Source: Xanthoparmelia taractica (taxonomy: Eukaryota; Ascomycota; Lecanoromycetes; Lecanorales; Parmeliaceae). From it: a stretch of DNA of 60,568 nucleotides. Below the pieces are notes generated by a model. That model ran no database searches. It was not told the origin of the DNA and saw only the letters and a program-made list of their open reading frames with translations. Position 1 is the first letter of the stretch. Each line of letters starts with the position of its first letter. The position numbers and the translations under genes are program-made. Of the stretch, positions 22,345 to 34,275 are shown piece by piece. The stretch covers positions 1-60,568 of the forward strand of contig JANQBS010000236.1 in the NCBI GenBank assembly GCA_033085395.1, given 5' to 3'.

Positions 22345-25182
22345 ATGTATGAACCGGCAAATCTCTATCATGTCCTCGAGGGTGCTGCCTCGTCCCGTGC
22401 TGGCCTTCTCGTGTATCCGCCAGGAGACACGGAGATACCCAGCCAGTTAGCCTACAATGAACTCCTTGTATCTGCAAATCATAAGGCGCGGCTGCTGCAC
22501 GACTTTGCAGGTGCCGAGGATAAACGCATCATTCTACTCCATTTTGACAACCATTTGGAAACCATTGAGTGGCTATGGGCAACAATAGTTGCAGGCTTCC
22601 TACCTGCAATCTCTACGCCTTTCGTCAATGAACTGGGCCAACGGAATAAACACTTGCTGCATCTCAACTCCACCCTCCATGAACCGCTCATACTCACCAC
22701 GGCACGCTTGAAACCTGAATTCCTCGGCATCGAGACACTGAGACTACACGCGATCGAGGAACTGCAAAATGAGTATAACTTTAGGAATGGGGTATACCGG
22801 CCCTTCGACTATTCCACCAAAGCCGCCGAACGCGAGAGATTGTTTCGGGGCGCCTCTGCTAAGCCCGGGGACTCGGCTGTGCTCATGCTGACCTCCGGAA
22901 GCACGGGCTACGCCAAGGCGGTGTGTCTGCGTCATGGCCAGATGATCAAAGCCGTCAAAGGAAAAGCCAAGTACCACGGTAACTCCCGCGAGACAGTCTT
23001 TTTCAACTGGATTGGCACCGATCATGTCGCAAATCTTACAGAGATCCACCTACATGCCATGCTGCTTGGTGCAGACCAGGTTCACGTCCACGCCGCGGAC
23101 CTACTAGTGCAGCCATCGATGTTCGTCAGCTTGTTAAGTAAGCATCGAGTTGGCTACACATTTGCTCCCAACTTCTTTTTAGCGGCTCTACGTAAATCGC
23201 TCGAAACTCCAGCCGGCTCGAAGGTCTGCGATGGGGCTGACTTGTCGAATTTGAGAGCACTCATTTCTGGAGGAGAAGCAAACGTGGTGGAAACTTGCGA
23301 TGCTGTCACCAAAATCTTGAGTTACTACGGCGTGGAAGGGGACGTCATCAGGCCAGGCTTTGGCATGACCGAGACTTGCGCAGGCGCCATCTACGGTAAA
23401 TCATGTCCATCTTACGAGCTGAAACGAGGTTTGGAATATGGCTGTCTCGGCTCATGCATCCCGGGTATCCATATGCGAGTAGTGTCGGACAACGGTGCGG
23501 TGGTCGGTCAGGGCGAAGTTGGACACCTACAAGTCCATGGAAATATCGTGTTTGATCGCTATTACAACAATCCAGAGGCTACTGCGAGTGCCTTCACCGA
23601 CGATGGTTGGTTCATCACTGGAGATCAAGCTTTTGTTGATGAAGCTGGAAATCTGAATCTATCAGGACGAGCAAAAGAGAGCATTATCATAAACGGCATT
23701 CAGTATTACCCTCATCAGATCGAAGCGGCCCTTGAAGACGCCAATTTACCAGGCGTAATTCCTTCGTTCTTTGCTTGCTTCCCTCACCGGCCTCCGGGGT
23801 CGCAAACAGAGCGGTTCTGCATTGTCTACAGCCCTACATACGCCAAACACTGCATAGCTACGCGTGTGGAGACTAATGATGTTATTGCGAGGGTCTCGGC
23901 AATGATATGTGGTGCCAGACCATATCAGATTATCCCGCTTGAAAAATTCCGGCTCCCTAAAAGCTCCCTAGGAAAACTCTCCCGTACTAAGATCAAAACG
24001 GCATTCGAGGCCGGAGAGTACAACGAAATCATACAGGAGCACCTTTGCGCTATTCATAACTATAGGAGCAGTATGAGACAGAATCGGATTCTCACCGAGA
24101 CTGAGAAAGTCGTCCTCTCGACATTCCTGGATGTGCTTGAGCTCGGTTCCGAAGACCTTGGCGTCGAGAGCAATATGCTCGAGGCTGGGATAAGTTCGAT
24201 AGATTTGTTGCGAATGCAGAAAGTGTTGCAGACCAAGTTCTCCATCGCAGAAATCCCGTTAATAACGCTATTGACGAACCCGACCATCGAAAGCATGTCC
24301 GCGGCGCTGGACGGATCCAAAGGCCTCGCGTCTGGCAAGGGCGTAGTCTACAATCCTGTTGTACCTATGGGCGCCAAGGGGACTAAGACTCCACTTTGGC
24401 TCGTCCACCCAGGCGTGGGAGAGGTGCTTGTATTCCTCAATCTTGCCAAATTCATCACGGACCGACCTGTGTACGCACTCCGTGCCAAAGGATTCGAGAC
24501 AGGCGAAGATTTCTTCGACAATATATCCCAAATTGTTGAAACTTACAGCATGCATATGCGTCAGACTCAGCCCAAAGGCCCTTATGCCATCGCCGGATAC
24601 TCGTTTGGCGCTATGCTCGCTTTCGAGATATCTAAAATTCTGGAAGCAGGAGGCGAACACGTGAAATTCCTTGGCTCTTTCAACCTACCGCCTCACATTA
24701 AGACACGAATGAATCAGCTTGACTGGATCGAGGTAGCGCTTAATCTAGGCTGTTTTCTTGATCTTTATCCGGAAGATTACCAAGCGGAGATTTCAGACAA
24801 CATGCATCAGAAGCAGCCCCAAGAGGTCCTCAGCTTCGTCATGGATAAAGCACCTCCAAGTCGGCTAGCCGAGCTTTCACTTACGCGCCCAAAGATGGAA
24901 AGGTGGATCTCTTTGGCCCATGCCATGCAGAACGCAGCCCGCGACTACGATCCGTCTGGTTCCGTTGCCAATATCGACGTGTTCTATTGCACCCCGCTAG
25001 CGTCGGTATCTCGGGATCGGCATCACTGGTTGGAAGAGTATCTGAGCAAGTGGAAGGATTTCTCGCGTGAGGAACCACGCTTCCATGAGGTTGATGGCGC
25101 ACACTATACCATGTTGGACTCGGAGAATGTACAGTCGTTCCAGAAGAAACTAAAAGCTGTGCTGTTGGAGAGGGGTCTGTAG
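22345..25182 (+). CDS. NRPS-like A-T-TE synthetase, arylpyruvate-condensing type
   Basis: Intronless, 945 aa, the usual size of monomodular adenylation-thiolation-thioesterase enzymes such as atromentin (AtrA) and terrequinone (TdiA) synthetases. These activate and dimerise arylpyruvic acids without a condensation domain. Adenylation domain, residues ~10-560: LMLTSGSTGYAK (180-191), FFNWIGTDHVANLTEIHLHA, GFGMTET (338-344), GWFITGDQ (421-428), GRAKESIIINGIQYYPHQIE (441-460) and the catalytic Lys in SLGKLSR (K544). Carrier domain, ~583-655, with the phosphopantetheine Ser in GISSIDLL (S618). Thioesterase, ~683-940, with GYSFG (S753) and GAHY (H920). All catalytic residues are present. The product could be a quinone, furanone or dioxolanone; the sequence alone does not decide. 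A P450 follows in the same direction. Confidence 0.92.
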   Translation: MYEPANLYHVLEGAASSRAGLLVYPPGDTEIPSQLAYNELLVSANHKARLLHDFAGAEDKRIILLHFDNHLETIEWLWATIVAGFLPAISTPFVNELGQRNKHLLHLNSTLHEPLILTTARLKPEFLGIETLRLHAIEELQNEYNFRNGVYRPFDYSTKAAERERLFRGASAKPGDSAVLMLTSGSTGYAKAVCLRHGQMIKAVKGKAKYHGNSRETVFFNWIGTDHVANLTEIHLHAMLLGADQVHVHAADLLVQPSMFVSLLSKHRVGYTFAPNFFLAALRKSLETPAGSKVCDGADLSNLRALISGGEANVVETCDAVTKILSYYGVEGDVIRPGFGMTETCAGAIYGKSCPSYELKRGLEYGCLGSCIPGIHMRVVSDNGAVVGQGEVGHLQVHGNIVFDRYYNNPEATASAFTDDGWFITGDQAFVDEAGNLNLSGRAKESIIINGIQYYPHQIEAALEDANLPGVIPSFFACFPHRPPGSQTERFCIVYSPTYAKHCIATRVETNDVIARVSAMICGARPYQIIPLEKFRLPKSSLGKLSRTKIKTAFEAGEYNEIIQEHLCAIHNYRSSMRQNRILTETEKVVLSTFLDVLELGSEDLGVESNMLEAGISSIDLLRMQKVLQTKFSIAEIPLITLLTNPTIESMSAALDGSKGLASGKGVVYNPVVPMGAKGTKTPLWLVHPGVGEVLVFLNLAKFITDRPVYALRAKGFETGEDFFDNISQIVETYSMHMRQTQPKGPYAIAGYSFGAMLAFEISKILEAGGEHVKFLGSFNLPPHIKTRMNQLDWIEVALNLGCFLDLYPEDYQAEISDNMHQKQPQEVLSFVMDKAPPSRLAELSLTRPKMERWISLAHAMQNAARDYDPSGSVANIDVFYCTPLASVSRDRHHWLEEYLSKWKDFSREEPRFHEVDGAHYTMLDSENVQSFQKKLKAVLLERGL

Positions 25183-25904
25183 ACTGATCGTGAATTTGCA
25201 CTCTGTAGCTGTTTGAATTGTAGCCTAGTATGCGATTGAAAAGGATATACACATCCAGGAGTGGCAAGGGTGCCGCAGTCTAGCTACTGATGAAGAGACA
25301 CGGGTGAAAGAGCGAGAAAGCCCGTAGAGAAAAGGACAAAAATAGGCCCTTGCATATCGGGAAAGCTCATGTACTAGGAAGGAGTCATTGGACTGCACCT
25401 ATGCTCCATGCATGATGCATATGCATTATCGTGAATGGCTTCGTCCTTTTAGCCTACCCCACCCATTCTCATGCAAGCCCTGTCTGACGGTCTCACGCCA
25501 CGGTTAGCTACTCTTTCACACTCTCGTTATCCGAGGTTGCGCCATTTTTTTCTCCCCAATATTTAGTCGATTGCCCCACAGTCTATGGGTCTTTCCAACT
25601 CCTTTCTTTCCTGCCTCATCACTCCAGCGGCTGTAGTCTGGTCTCAACGCCCACATGACCGTTAACTGCATCCCTCATTAACAGCTTATGCAAGCCCATT
25701 AAGGTGCCCACCTTCTCCAAGGGCTTCTCGTGACCTAACGCCTATCTTCAGACATCATACTCAGCTTCTCTTGATATTTAAGCGAAGCTGCCATCTTTTC
25801 GAGTTCCCGTTTCAATTTCGAACTGTGGTCTAGATAGCTACGCAAGGCGGCATAAATCCCTGAAACCATTCGTTGCGTTCCAGTGAAGGCAAGTCCTATT
25901 CACC
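25183..25904. other. Intergenic spacer between synthetase and P450
   Basis: 721 bp holding the synthetase 3' region and the P450 promoter. The last 300 bases are pyrimidine-rich, with a TATA-like GATATTTAAG near 25773. No gene seen. Confidence 0.5.
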
Positions 25905-27499
25905 ATGGTAGTATCCATGCTAGGAATTGGCATCGCTATTGCAGTTACCTGGGCAATACTGCTGGTAGTGTATCGTCTTTATGTCAGTCCACTATCCAAG
26001 TTTCCCGGCAGGAAATCTGCAATCGTGACGATGTGGTACGAGTTCTACTATCAGGCAATCAAAGGGGGACAATACCCGTGGGTCATCCAGAAGATGCACG
26101 AAGAATATGGTAGATCCGTCCACTGGAAGGTTGAGTATGCGCTGAGTATGAGTAGGACCAATCATCAGGATCAACCCACATGAATTGCATATCAACGATC
26201 CCGCCTTTTATGACGAGATCTACAACTATAAACAATTAGACAAGTACCGCTGGCACACACAGCAATTCGGACATCCTCATTCCTCGGCCAACACTGTAGA
26301 GCATGAGCTGCACAAGTCCCGTACATCTTCCATTGCTCCGTACTTCTCCCGCGGCAACATCCTCCGTCTTGAACAAGAGGTTATCCAAGAGACCTTGATA
26401 AGGCTGTGTAAGAGAATGGACGAGTTTCGCACTTCTGGGCAGCCTATGCCGCTTGGTGTGGCTTATCGAGCTTTCACCACGGATGTCATCTCCAAGTATA
26501 CCATGGCCACCTCTTTCGGGTTCCTCGACAAGCCGGACTTCAACGAGACATGGTTCAAGGAATTCCTTGAGAACGTTGGCATGGTGCATATCATCTCCCA
26601 TTTCCCATGGTATTTGAAAGCTGCAAAGAAGCTGCCACTGTGGCTTCGATCGTTCTTGGTACCCGTAACATCCCAGATGATCCACTTCCATCACGTTGGT
26701 ATCTCCCCTCACCGAAATAAATTACGCTGATCTTTGCATACAGGTGGTAGAGCAACAGGTCGCCAAAACCAGCAACGCTGACGCCCAAGTCGAAACGAAA
26801 CCAGAGTCTCTCCCAACCGTCTTTTACGAAATGGCGCATAACGACAAAGTGTCTGTGGAAGAAAAAAGCCTCGATCGCCTCACGGACGAGGGCGTCTTGT
26901 TCATCGTCGCCGGCAATGAAACGACAGGAAATGCCCTCTCGGTCATCACCTTCCACGTCCTCAACTCCCCGCACATTCTCGCATCCCTCAAAGCCGAGCT
27001 CGACTCCGCTATCCCCCACAAAGAAACCCTCCCCTTCTGGCGCGACCTCGAAAACCTCCCTTACCTCAGCGCCGTCATCAAAGAGGGCCTCCGCATGTCC
27101 TACGGCGTTGTCAGCCGCATGCCCCGCGTCTCTCCGTCCGCCCCGCTCAGATACAAGGACTGGGTCATCCCGCCCAATACCCCCGTCTCGATGAACAACA
27201 TGGACATGCACGATGACCCTTCTGTATTCATCAAGCCGAAACTCTTCAACCCGGACCGCTGGCTGCAATCCGACAGCTCGGTTTTGCAGAAGCAGCTGGC
27301 GCCGTTTTGTCGCGGCACGAGGGCTTGTGTGGGTATGAATTTGGCGTATGCGGAGATGTATATTACGCTGGCGACGCTGTTTCGGAGGTATGAGATGGTG
27401 CTGTTTGAGACGGGAAGGGTCGATGTCGAGGTGGCGCATGAGTACCACATCCCGCAGGTTAGAAAGGGGTCGAAAGGGGTGAGGGTGTTGGTCAATTGA
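25905..27499 (+). CDS. Cytochrome P450 monooxygenase
   Basis: Exons 25905-26109, 26156-26698 and 26751-27499 give 498 aa. The second intron can also be read as 26695-26743, which gives 499 aa with a CAG acceptor but a weaker GTTGGT donor. An N-terminal membrane anchor (residues ~5-25) is followed by the Pro-containing VSPLSKFPG. P450 hallmarks are present: I-helix AGNETTG, ExxR in EGLR, FNPDRW, and the haem-binding loop FCRGTRACVG with the axial Cys. The sequence around KYRWHTQQFG and FSRGNI resembles fungal trichodiene-oxygenase-like P450s in secondary metabolism. Same strand and adjacency suggest it oxidises the product of the preceding NRPS-like enzyme. Substrate unknown. Confidence 0.9.
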
Positions 27500-27803
27500 A
27501 GGGGTTTGCTTGCTTTAACAGTGGTCGGTGCTGGTGTTGGGGAGTCGCGCGCTTTCGGTCCTGTTTTTTTCTCTTTTCTAGCCACCTCACTCCAGATACA
27601 CCGCATCCAACAACCCATAGACCGCATCATGCTTTCGCCTTCCCTACCAAAGAAATGCCTGTCTATTCCCAGCACCATCCCCACCCCTTCTCCTCTACTT
27701 GTCCTCCCTTTCGGGTCCCCGCTTATATTCGAATAGTGGGACTATGGGTTAGTGTGTCTCATGATCTAGCCGCTGTTCCAGATGAATGCGCACATGCGGG
27801 GAA

Positions 27804-28021
27804 CACGTGTCTTCAAGAGCACTATATATATGAGTCTCACACCATCAGCTAGCTCTTCATTCGAATTCTTCTCATTCAGAGCAATCGCATTCTTTTGTGA
27901 CCTCCATTCAACTGATTCTGGATCATTGAACACCTGCACACTAGATTAGCGTATATTCTTCTCATCCCATCCACACCTACACCCATTTCAGTCTTCCCAA
28001 CCATCCCATCCTTCTTACGTC
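27804..28021 (+). promoter_or_regulatory. Promoter-like leader upstream of a small frame at 28022
   Basis: Contains CACGTG (~27805), a TATA-like run CTATATATATG (27822-27832) and a long pyrimidine-rich leader ending TTCTTACGTCATGG. This resembles the 5' region of a well-expressed fungal gene. Confidence 0.35.
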
Positions 28022-28207
28022 ATGGCTGTCGCTACCAGACGCTCTAAGGCACCTAAGAAGGCCTCCAAGAAGGGCCCCATCTGCGAAACACGCACCCCCC
28101 CCTTCCTCTCCTCTCCTCTCCGCTCCCGGACCCCACACCCCCCTCAACACTTCTGTAGAATACCACAATCCCAATTAAAGCTCTTCCACTCCCCATCACT
28201 GGGCTAA
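28022..28207 (+). CDS. Possible first exon of a small basic protein
   Basis: The frame starts MAVATRRSKAPKKASKKGPI, very basic, then becomes Pro/Ser-rich low-complexity sequence (TPPFLSSPLRSRTP) that looks like intron or UTR translated by chance. A second coherent basic stretch, in phase with 28205 (EEDRKGNRWRGNFAGRR and KKVFKRDCKGNSMKGEWE, ending near 28380), could be a downstream exon. I could not find convincing GT-AG sites joining them. The leader upstream is promoter-like. It may be a genuine small gene or a remnant of one. No family recognised. Confidence 0.3.
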   Translation: MAVATRRSKAPKKASKKGPICETRTPPFLSSPLRSRTPHPPQHFCRIPQSQLKLFHSPSLG

Positions 28208-28399
28208 ATCTGTGATCGAGGAAGACCGCAAGGGCAATAGATGGCGTGGTAACTTTGCTGGCCGACGAGCTACCAGCGAAAGGAATAATTTGACAAAATG
28301 TGGTGGCAATGTTTTAGAGTGCCAAAAGAAGGTCTTCAAGAGGGACTGTAAAGGGAATAGCATGAAGGGGGAATGGGAGTAATAGCATTAGTAGTATTA

Positions 28400-28835
28400 G
28401 ATGCAATTGATTTCAATAGATATACCCGGCAGATAGGGAATACAGTGGCGATCTCTGGCACGGTCTTTGTGCTCTTATGACCGGAGTTGGATGTTGTAGG
28501 TGTGAGTGTGCGTGTGAAGCTGGCAAAGGGGCTTCTGCGGTAGTTCGATTCGGTTTCGGGGTTGGCCCCGCTGAATTAGGTGGTGGTAAAGGCCGCTGGA
28601 GGCTTCCTTAAAACGTATTCGGGGAAGCTTCCACCGCTGAGGCTTGCAAAGGAATCGAGTTGGAGCTCGCTGCCATGATTGCTAACGCCTAGGCGTTGCG
28701 TACATTAGTATGTGATGTGTCCTCGGTGCTTGTGCATATGTCGCCCTTGGCACGTCAGAGGGCACGAACAATCCCAGTAACATAGCTGATAGCTAGATCT
28801 CGTTAGGGTTTTGACCTTGACTTGGTTGCGCGGTT
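28400..28835. other. Intergenic, up to the retrotransposon
   Basis: No gene recognised. A loosely inverted pair around 28590-28650 (GGAGGCTTCC and GGAAGCTTCC) is visible. Confidence 0.4.
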
Positions 28836-28840
28836 TGCAC

Positions 28841-28973
28841 TGTTGAAAATAGGGGCATTCAGCCCTATCACACTAATGGGCTTGGCACTAGATATTTTCT
28901 CTCCAGTAGTTCTTAGCTAGATTAATTCCCTTAGAGTACTCAATTAAGTTATTCTAGGCCTAATTATTCAATA
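28841..28973 (+). repeat. 5' LTR of the copia element
   Basis: Begins TGTTGAAAATAGGGGC and ends TTATTCAATA. The terminal CA of the ancestral ...TTCAACA end has become TA, and several other C-to-T differences from the 3' LTR fit RIP acting more strongly here. Confidence 0.92.
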
Positions 28974-31900
28974 GATTATGAGCCCGATAGTACTATCACC
29001 TGCTAGTACCTTCTACACATCGTCGTCGCCATCTATAGCCCATCTATAATAAAAAGAAATCTCTCTATGAAAGCACTATATTAAGTCTATCTATAATAGC
29101 ATTATACTGTCAAAACACACTTAAAGACTATCTGTAATAACACTTATAAACTTATATTATTATTACTCTACGAAAGAACGCAATAAAGAATATCTATAAG
29201 TTAAAGATTCTTATTCTTAACTCGAATAATTACGAAAAATAATTCGCTCTAATAAAGATTAAATTGTAAGTAAAAGGAGGGACCTATATCTTGAAATAGA
29301 TAAAAGTAGCATATATAGTATTATTTCCTAATGAAAGAGTCGATTATAATAAGCTTGATAGGCTAGCAAAGAAACTCTTTCTAACTAAAACGAATACAGT
29401 TAATATAATATTAATTATCGATTAATCGATAGCTAAGAATCAATAAGATGCTTTAGTAAGAAAGTATAAGAATATTAGAAAGTAAGTTATTGTAAATAAG
29501 TAGAAAGAGTTCGTTAATTATTAAAAGAAGAAGAAAGAATAAATAGTTCAAGATACGTGAACTGCGCTTTATAAGATTCGCAATAATATTCTAGCGATTA
29601 AGTTAACTCTGGCTGAGGTCTATAATACTAAAGAACTTCTCTATCGACTCTATAATTTCTTATTATTCGAATATAATACTACGATAGTTATCTTAAAGTT
29701 AAATAAAGAGAAAGATGCGGATAAAGTTCTTCGCATATTATAAGAAGTTAAAGATTCGATAAAGACTACAAATAAGTTAGGGATATATGCTCGTTGATCG
29801 TAAACTTATCGTTAATAATCAAGTGGAGAATATTAAAATCGCTCCCCTAATAATCAAAGATTAAAGACTTTATATCATTCGCCTACTTAATTAACTCGTA
29901 AGCCTCGATACTATATATATAATAAGAAAGATTATAAGATTTAAGATTACGAAGCTTTTAAGGCGATAAAGAAATTAATTTGTATACTAAAAAAGAAGAA
30001 CTCTAAGAAAAAGATTATATTCGTTAAGTACTCTAAGAAGAATAATAAAAAATCTCGAAGAGCGTATAAGACTAAATTAGATTTAGTATTAGATGTCACT
30101 AATAAAGATAATACAATTATTTATATTACTTAGAAAGCTATAAGTAAGCTAAACTCCCTCTCGTAGATTACTAATATCGACGCGTTATCTTATATAACTA
30201 ATAAACTTAACCTCTTTAATGGCCCTCTCACTCGAATAAAGAGACGTACTATTAAGGTTAGGGGGGAAGTATTATATATAGATCATATGAGAATAATTAT
30301 TCTACGAAGTCGATTAGGAAGAGTAGTGTCTATTTAGCGAGTGTATCATGTACCTGGACTCGATACCAATCTACTATTATATAGAAGATTATATATATTA
30401 GACCTAATAGATAGATTTAATATTAATTCAATCTATCTTTAAGCAAATAACGTAAATCTCCTAAAAGCGAATCATAAGAAAGAAGTATACGTGTTCTCTT
30501 AAATATTAAATTAATTTCTTAATAAACTAGCGTAACGAGATCAAATATAACAGCGAGTCCCCGAGTTAACACAAGCAAATGTTAAGTAGTTTACGCCTAC
30601 TAATCAAGTCTCAATTAATAACGATAACGATTAAAATATAATAATTAATTTCGAAGTAGAAGTTTAACTAAAGAAAGAGAATTAATTATTATAGTTAGCG
30701 AAGAATTACTTTCTAATATATAGACGATTTACTTATCTTAGAATCAACATTATTATTAGACTTTATAAAGTTACTACTTATTAATCTATACATTAATTTA
30801 AGTATAAGAGATTCTACGAGATATACGTAATTGAGAAGATAAAGAAGAAGATTACTCGTGTAATAACTTTAAGAAAGAATGAGATCCTAGATCTAATTTT
30901 AATTAATACGTATAACTCATTTCTAAAGAGTCTTATTAATAACATTACGTTTCTAGAAATCGTTAATAATTACTCTAGAAAGCATTAAAGAATTTATTTA
31001 AAGAATAGAAAATCGATCCCAGCGGAGTTAAATATATGAAGGGCTAATGTGGAACTTTAAATCGAGAGGAAATTAAAGACTATTAGACTTAACAACGTCT
31101 TAGAGCTTCTAGTAATCGTTAAGCTATAGATAAAGAAATATAGACTAGCTCTTTAAGAAACGAAATTATATATATTATATTAGAATAACGTCGCCGAGAG
31201 ATCTATTTAAACAACTAAGGCGAATATACGTGTAATGCTTTATAACTTCTAGCTATCGCTTAAATGTTGAAACGAAGTAGCAATAATCGATATATATTTA
31301 AGAAATTATACTTTAATTAATTTAATCGTTAACGAGAAAGCGATTAGTTCGAAGTAGATATATATTAAAAAGCTTTCATCGATTAATCATATTAGAGTAT
31401 AAGATTATAAGTGTATTATCTACGTTAATTTAGACTCTTATTCGATTCACACTTAAAGAGATAAGTTAATATTAAAAGAAAAAGAGATTATCTTAATAAA
31501 ATTTAACTCTAAAATAACGAAGTAATATCGTATCTATGCTTTAGACTTAAGAAGATATATTAAATCGTCGATTATCACGTTCTTTAAGAATATAAAGAAT
31601 AGCGAGATCAATTTAAAGCTTTTAAAGATTATCTTAAATATGTTAATTACTTGTAATCTTATAAGACGTTTATCTATCTTATTTTCAATTAATTAAATAA
31701 CTCTATAAAAAGCCTCGTAGAAGAGAGTAATTAAAAATATAAGCTCAATAGAGACGACTATAGCTATATCATTGATATCAATAACTTCGTCTTCTCCTAT
31801 ATCTCTAATAAAAGTAGACATTTCGATTAACTAGGCTACTTCGTAAGAGAAGATAACTAAGAATATAATCTTAGTAGATCAAACTATAGCTAAATCATAG

Positions 31901-34137
31901 TCACAATAGTTAATAACTCCGTATTCTTCTAAGTCTTTAACATCGCCTCTAATATTAGAGTTATTACCTCCTAATTCTCCGATTTAGTCTTCAAGGCCAC
32001 CGCTATACATATTATCTTCATAGTTATATATCCCTATATCTATCTCGACACGTATTAATCTTTAAGTATATAATATATTATAAATATCTATTTTAAAGAG
32101 AAAGAGGAATAGCGAGATAAACGAGAAAAAGAAGATAATAAAGTATATTAGAATACTACTAACAATAAAGGCTATGAAAGTTAAGAAAGATAAGAAAGAT
32201 CTAGTAATTATTTCTATTTCAAATACATATAAAGAAGTCATTAGTTACCTAATATAAGGTTAAAAATAACTTTAGACTATTAAAAATAAGATTTCATAAT
32301 TAAAAGAAAACAATATATAAGTTATTAAAGTCCCGTCTAATAAAGCTAATATAATAACGTGCAAATAGATATTCAACGTCAAATATAATAAGAATAATAT
32401 TATATAGAAGTTTAAGGCAAGATTAATAGCTAGAGGATTCTCATAGATCTATGGAATTAACTATAATAAAACCTTCGCCCCTATCGTTCGAATGAATATA
32501 ATATGGGCTATACTGGCTTTGATGGCTATCAAGGACTTAGAGTTAGGGTAGATCGATATTAATAACGCCTTTACTAAGTCTCAACTTCGTTATTTAATTT
32601 GAATATATATTTCCCTAAGAGTTAATATAAACGAAGATCAGTGTCTAAGACTACTTTAAAGCCTATATGGTCTTAAGTAAGCGGTCTATAACTAATACTT
32701 CACGTGTAATGAAGAATTAACTAAATTAAACTTCGTCTCATCGAAATTAAACTCGTATCTATATATTTATAGGAGAAGATAGCTAATTATACTAATTTAT
32801 ATTAATAATATCTTTATTATTTCGCCGTCTAAAGATTAAATTTAATAATTTAAGAATTAATTTATTAGAAAATTTAAGATAAAGAATTTAGATAAATTTA
32901 AGCGAATATTTAGAATAAAAATTAAAAGAGATCGATTAAATAGAACTATTAGAATTAATTAGACGATTTACATTAAAAGCGTTTTAAAGAAATTAAATAT
33001 AAAGGAAGATAAGCATTATAAGACGAAAATCTCTATAAATAACTATAATGCGATTAACTCAGCTACTTTAGAAGAAGAATAAATTAATCGCGAGAATTAC
33101 GTAAGAGTTATAGACAAACTAATACATATAATAATATACACTCATCCTAATATTGTATTCGCACTTAAGAAGTTAAGTTAATATATAAGTAATTTAACTA
33201 TTCGTTATAATTAGGGAGTAAAGGCTTTACTAAGATATATACGATCTAATTCTAATATACCACTCACTTATAAAGAAAATAATTACGAGTCCGTGCAATT
33301 AATTAATTACTCTAATATAAATTACGTCGAAGATAAAAGTCGAAAATTTATAATAAGTTAAATTTTTATGTTAAAAGGGGATTTAATTTTATAAACAAGT
33401 AGAAAACAGCGATCTATATTAACTTTAACTATAAAAGTCGAGTATATAACTTTATTAGAGTGCTTCAGATAGATCGTTTAACTAATTAGCTTATTTACGA
33501 AACTTAAGTATCGTAAAATTATTAATTTAATACGTTAATAGACGAGTGTTTAGGTCTTAATTAATTTAAAGATAATAATAAAATTAAAAGAAGATAATAA
33601 CGGGGTTATTGCACTAATCAAGAATCGTTAAGTTAGTGAATAATTAAAATATATTAATATGGCTTATTACTACGTTAGGGAGCTTCAGATGTATAAGAAG
33701 ATTAATATAAACTACGTCTTAATCAATAAGATAATTGCTAATAAACTTATCAAGCCGCTAGCCAAATAGAAGTTTAATAAGTTCCTTGAATTTATAGGTA
33801 TACGAATAACTCGCTAAAGGAAGAGACTCAGTAGTAGGGGGAGTGAGATCTATAATATACTCGCCTTTAGAAGCCTTGATAGTTTAACTCGTTTAGAAAC
33901 ATAATTAGACTTATCGATAGAAGTCCTATATAATTATTCTAATTAAGTCTATTAATTGAAATATCTCTATATCGCGTCAGCTTAAGAGTTAATAATCTAT
34001 CGTTAAAAGTTATTAGGACTTCTAGAATAACGTTAATAGTTGTTTAGCATCTAATTAAACCTCCGACACAGCCGATATATGATCTTATTAAGTGTGGTGG
34101 CTGTGATAATAGTGGATAGAATCTGATTGAGAGAGAG

Positions 34138-34270
34138 TGTTGAAAATAGGGGCATTCAGCCCTATCACACTAATGGGCTTAGCACTAGATATTTTCTCTC
34201 CAGTAGTTCTTAGCTAGGTTGATCCCCTTAGAGTACTCAATCAAGTCGTTCTAGGCCTAGTTATTCAACA
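34138..34270 (+). repeat. 3' LTR of the copia element
   Basis: 133 bp, beginning TGTTGAAAATAGGGGC and ending TTATTCAACA, so the TG...CA ends and short inverted TGTTGA/TCAACA termini are intact. Differences from the 5' LTR are nearly all transitions. Confidence 0.93.
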
Positions 34271-34275
34271 TGCAC

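Larger units (their letters stand above)
28841..34270 (+). mobile_element. Full-length Ty1/copia LTR retrotransposon, RIP-inactivated
   Basis: 5,430 bp bounded by 133-bp LTRs and a perfect 5-bp target duplication TGCAC (28836-28840 and 34271-34275). The internal region is AT-rich, and its plus-strand coding frame is full of TAG/TAA at glutamine positions. Recognisable domains run in copia order: GAG-pre-integrase (RVYHVPGLDTNLL, ~30340), integrase core (FLEIVNNYSRKH, ~30950), reverse transcriptase (KARLIARGFS then IYGINYNKTFAPIVRMN, ~32410-32495; YINNIF for the YVDD region, ~32800) and RNase H (VEYITLLECF, ~33430). Integrase before RT identifies Ty1/copia. A purine-rich GATTGAGAGAGAG precedes the 3' LTR and may be the polypurine tract. 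No intact protein can be made. Confidence 0.93.

Noticed and set aside
26591..27448. 285-codon minus-strand frame
   Set aside because: It is the antisense shadow of the P450 third exon, which has clear family motifs on the plus strand.
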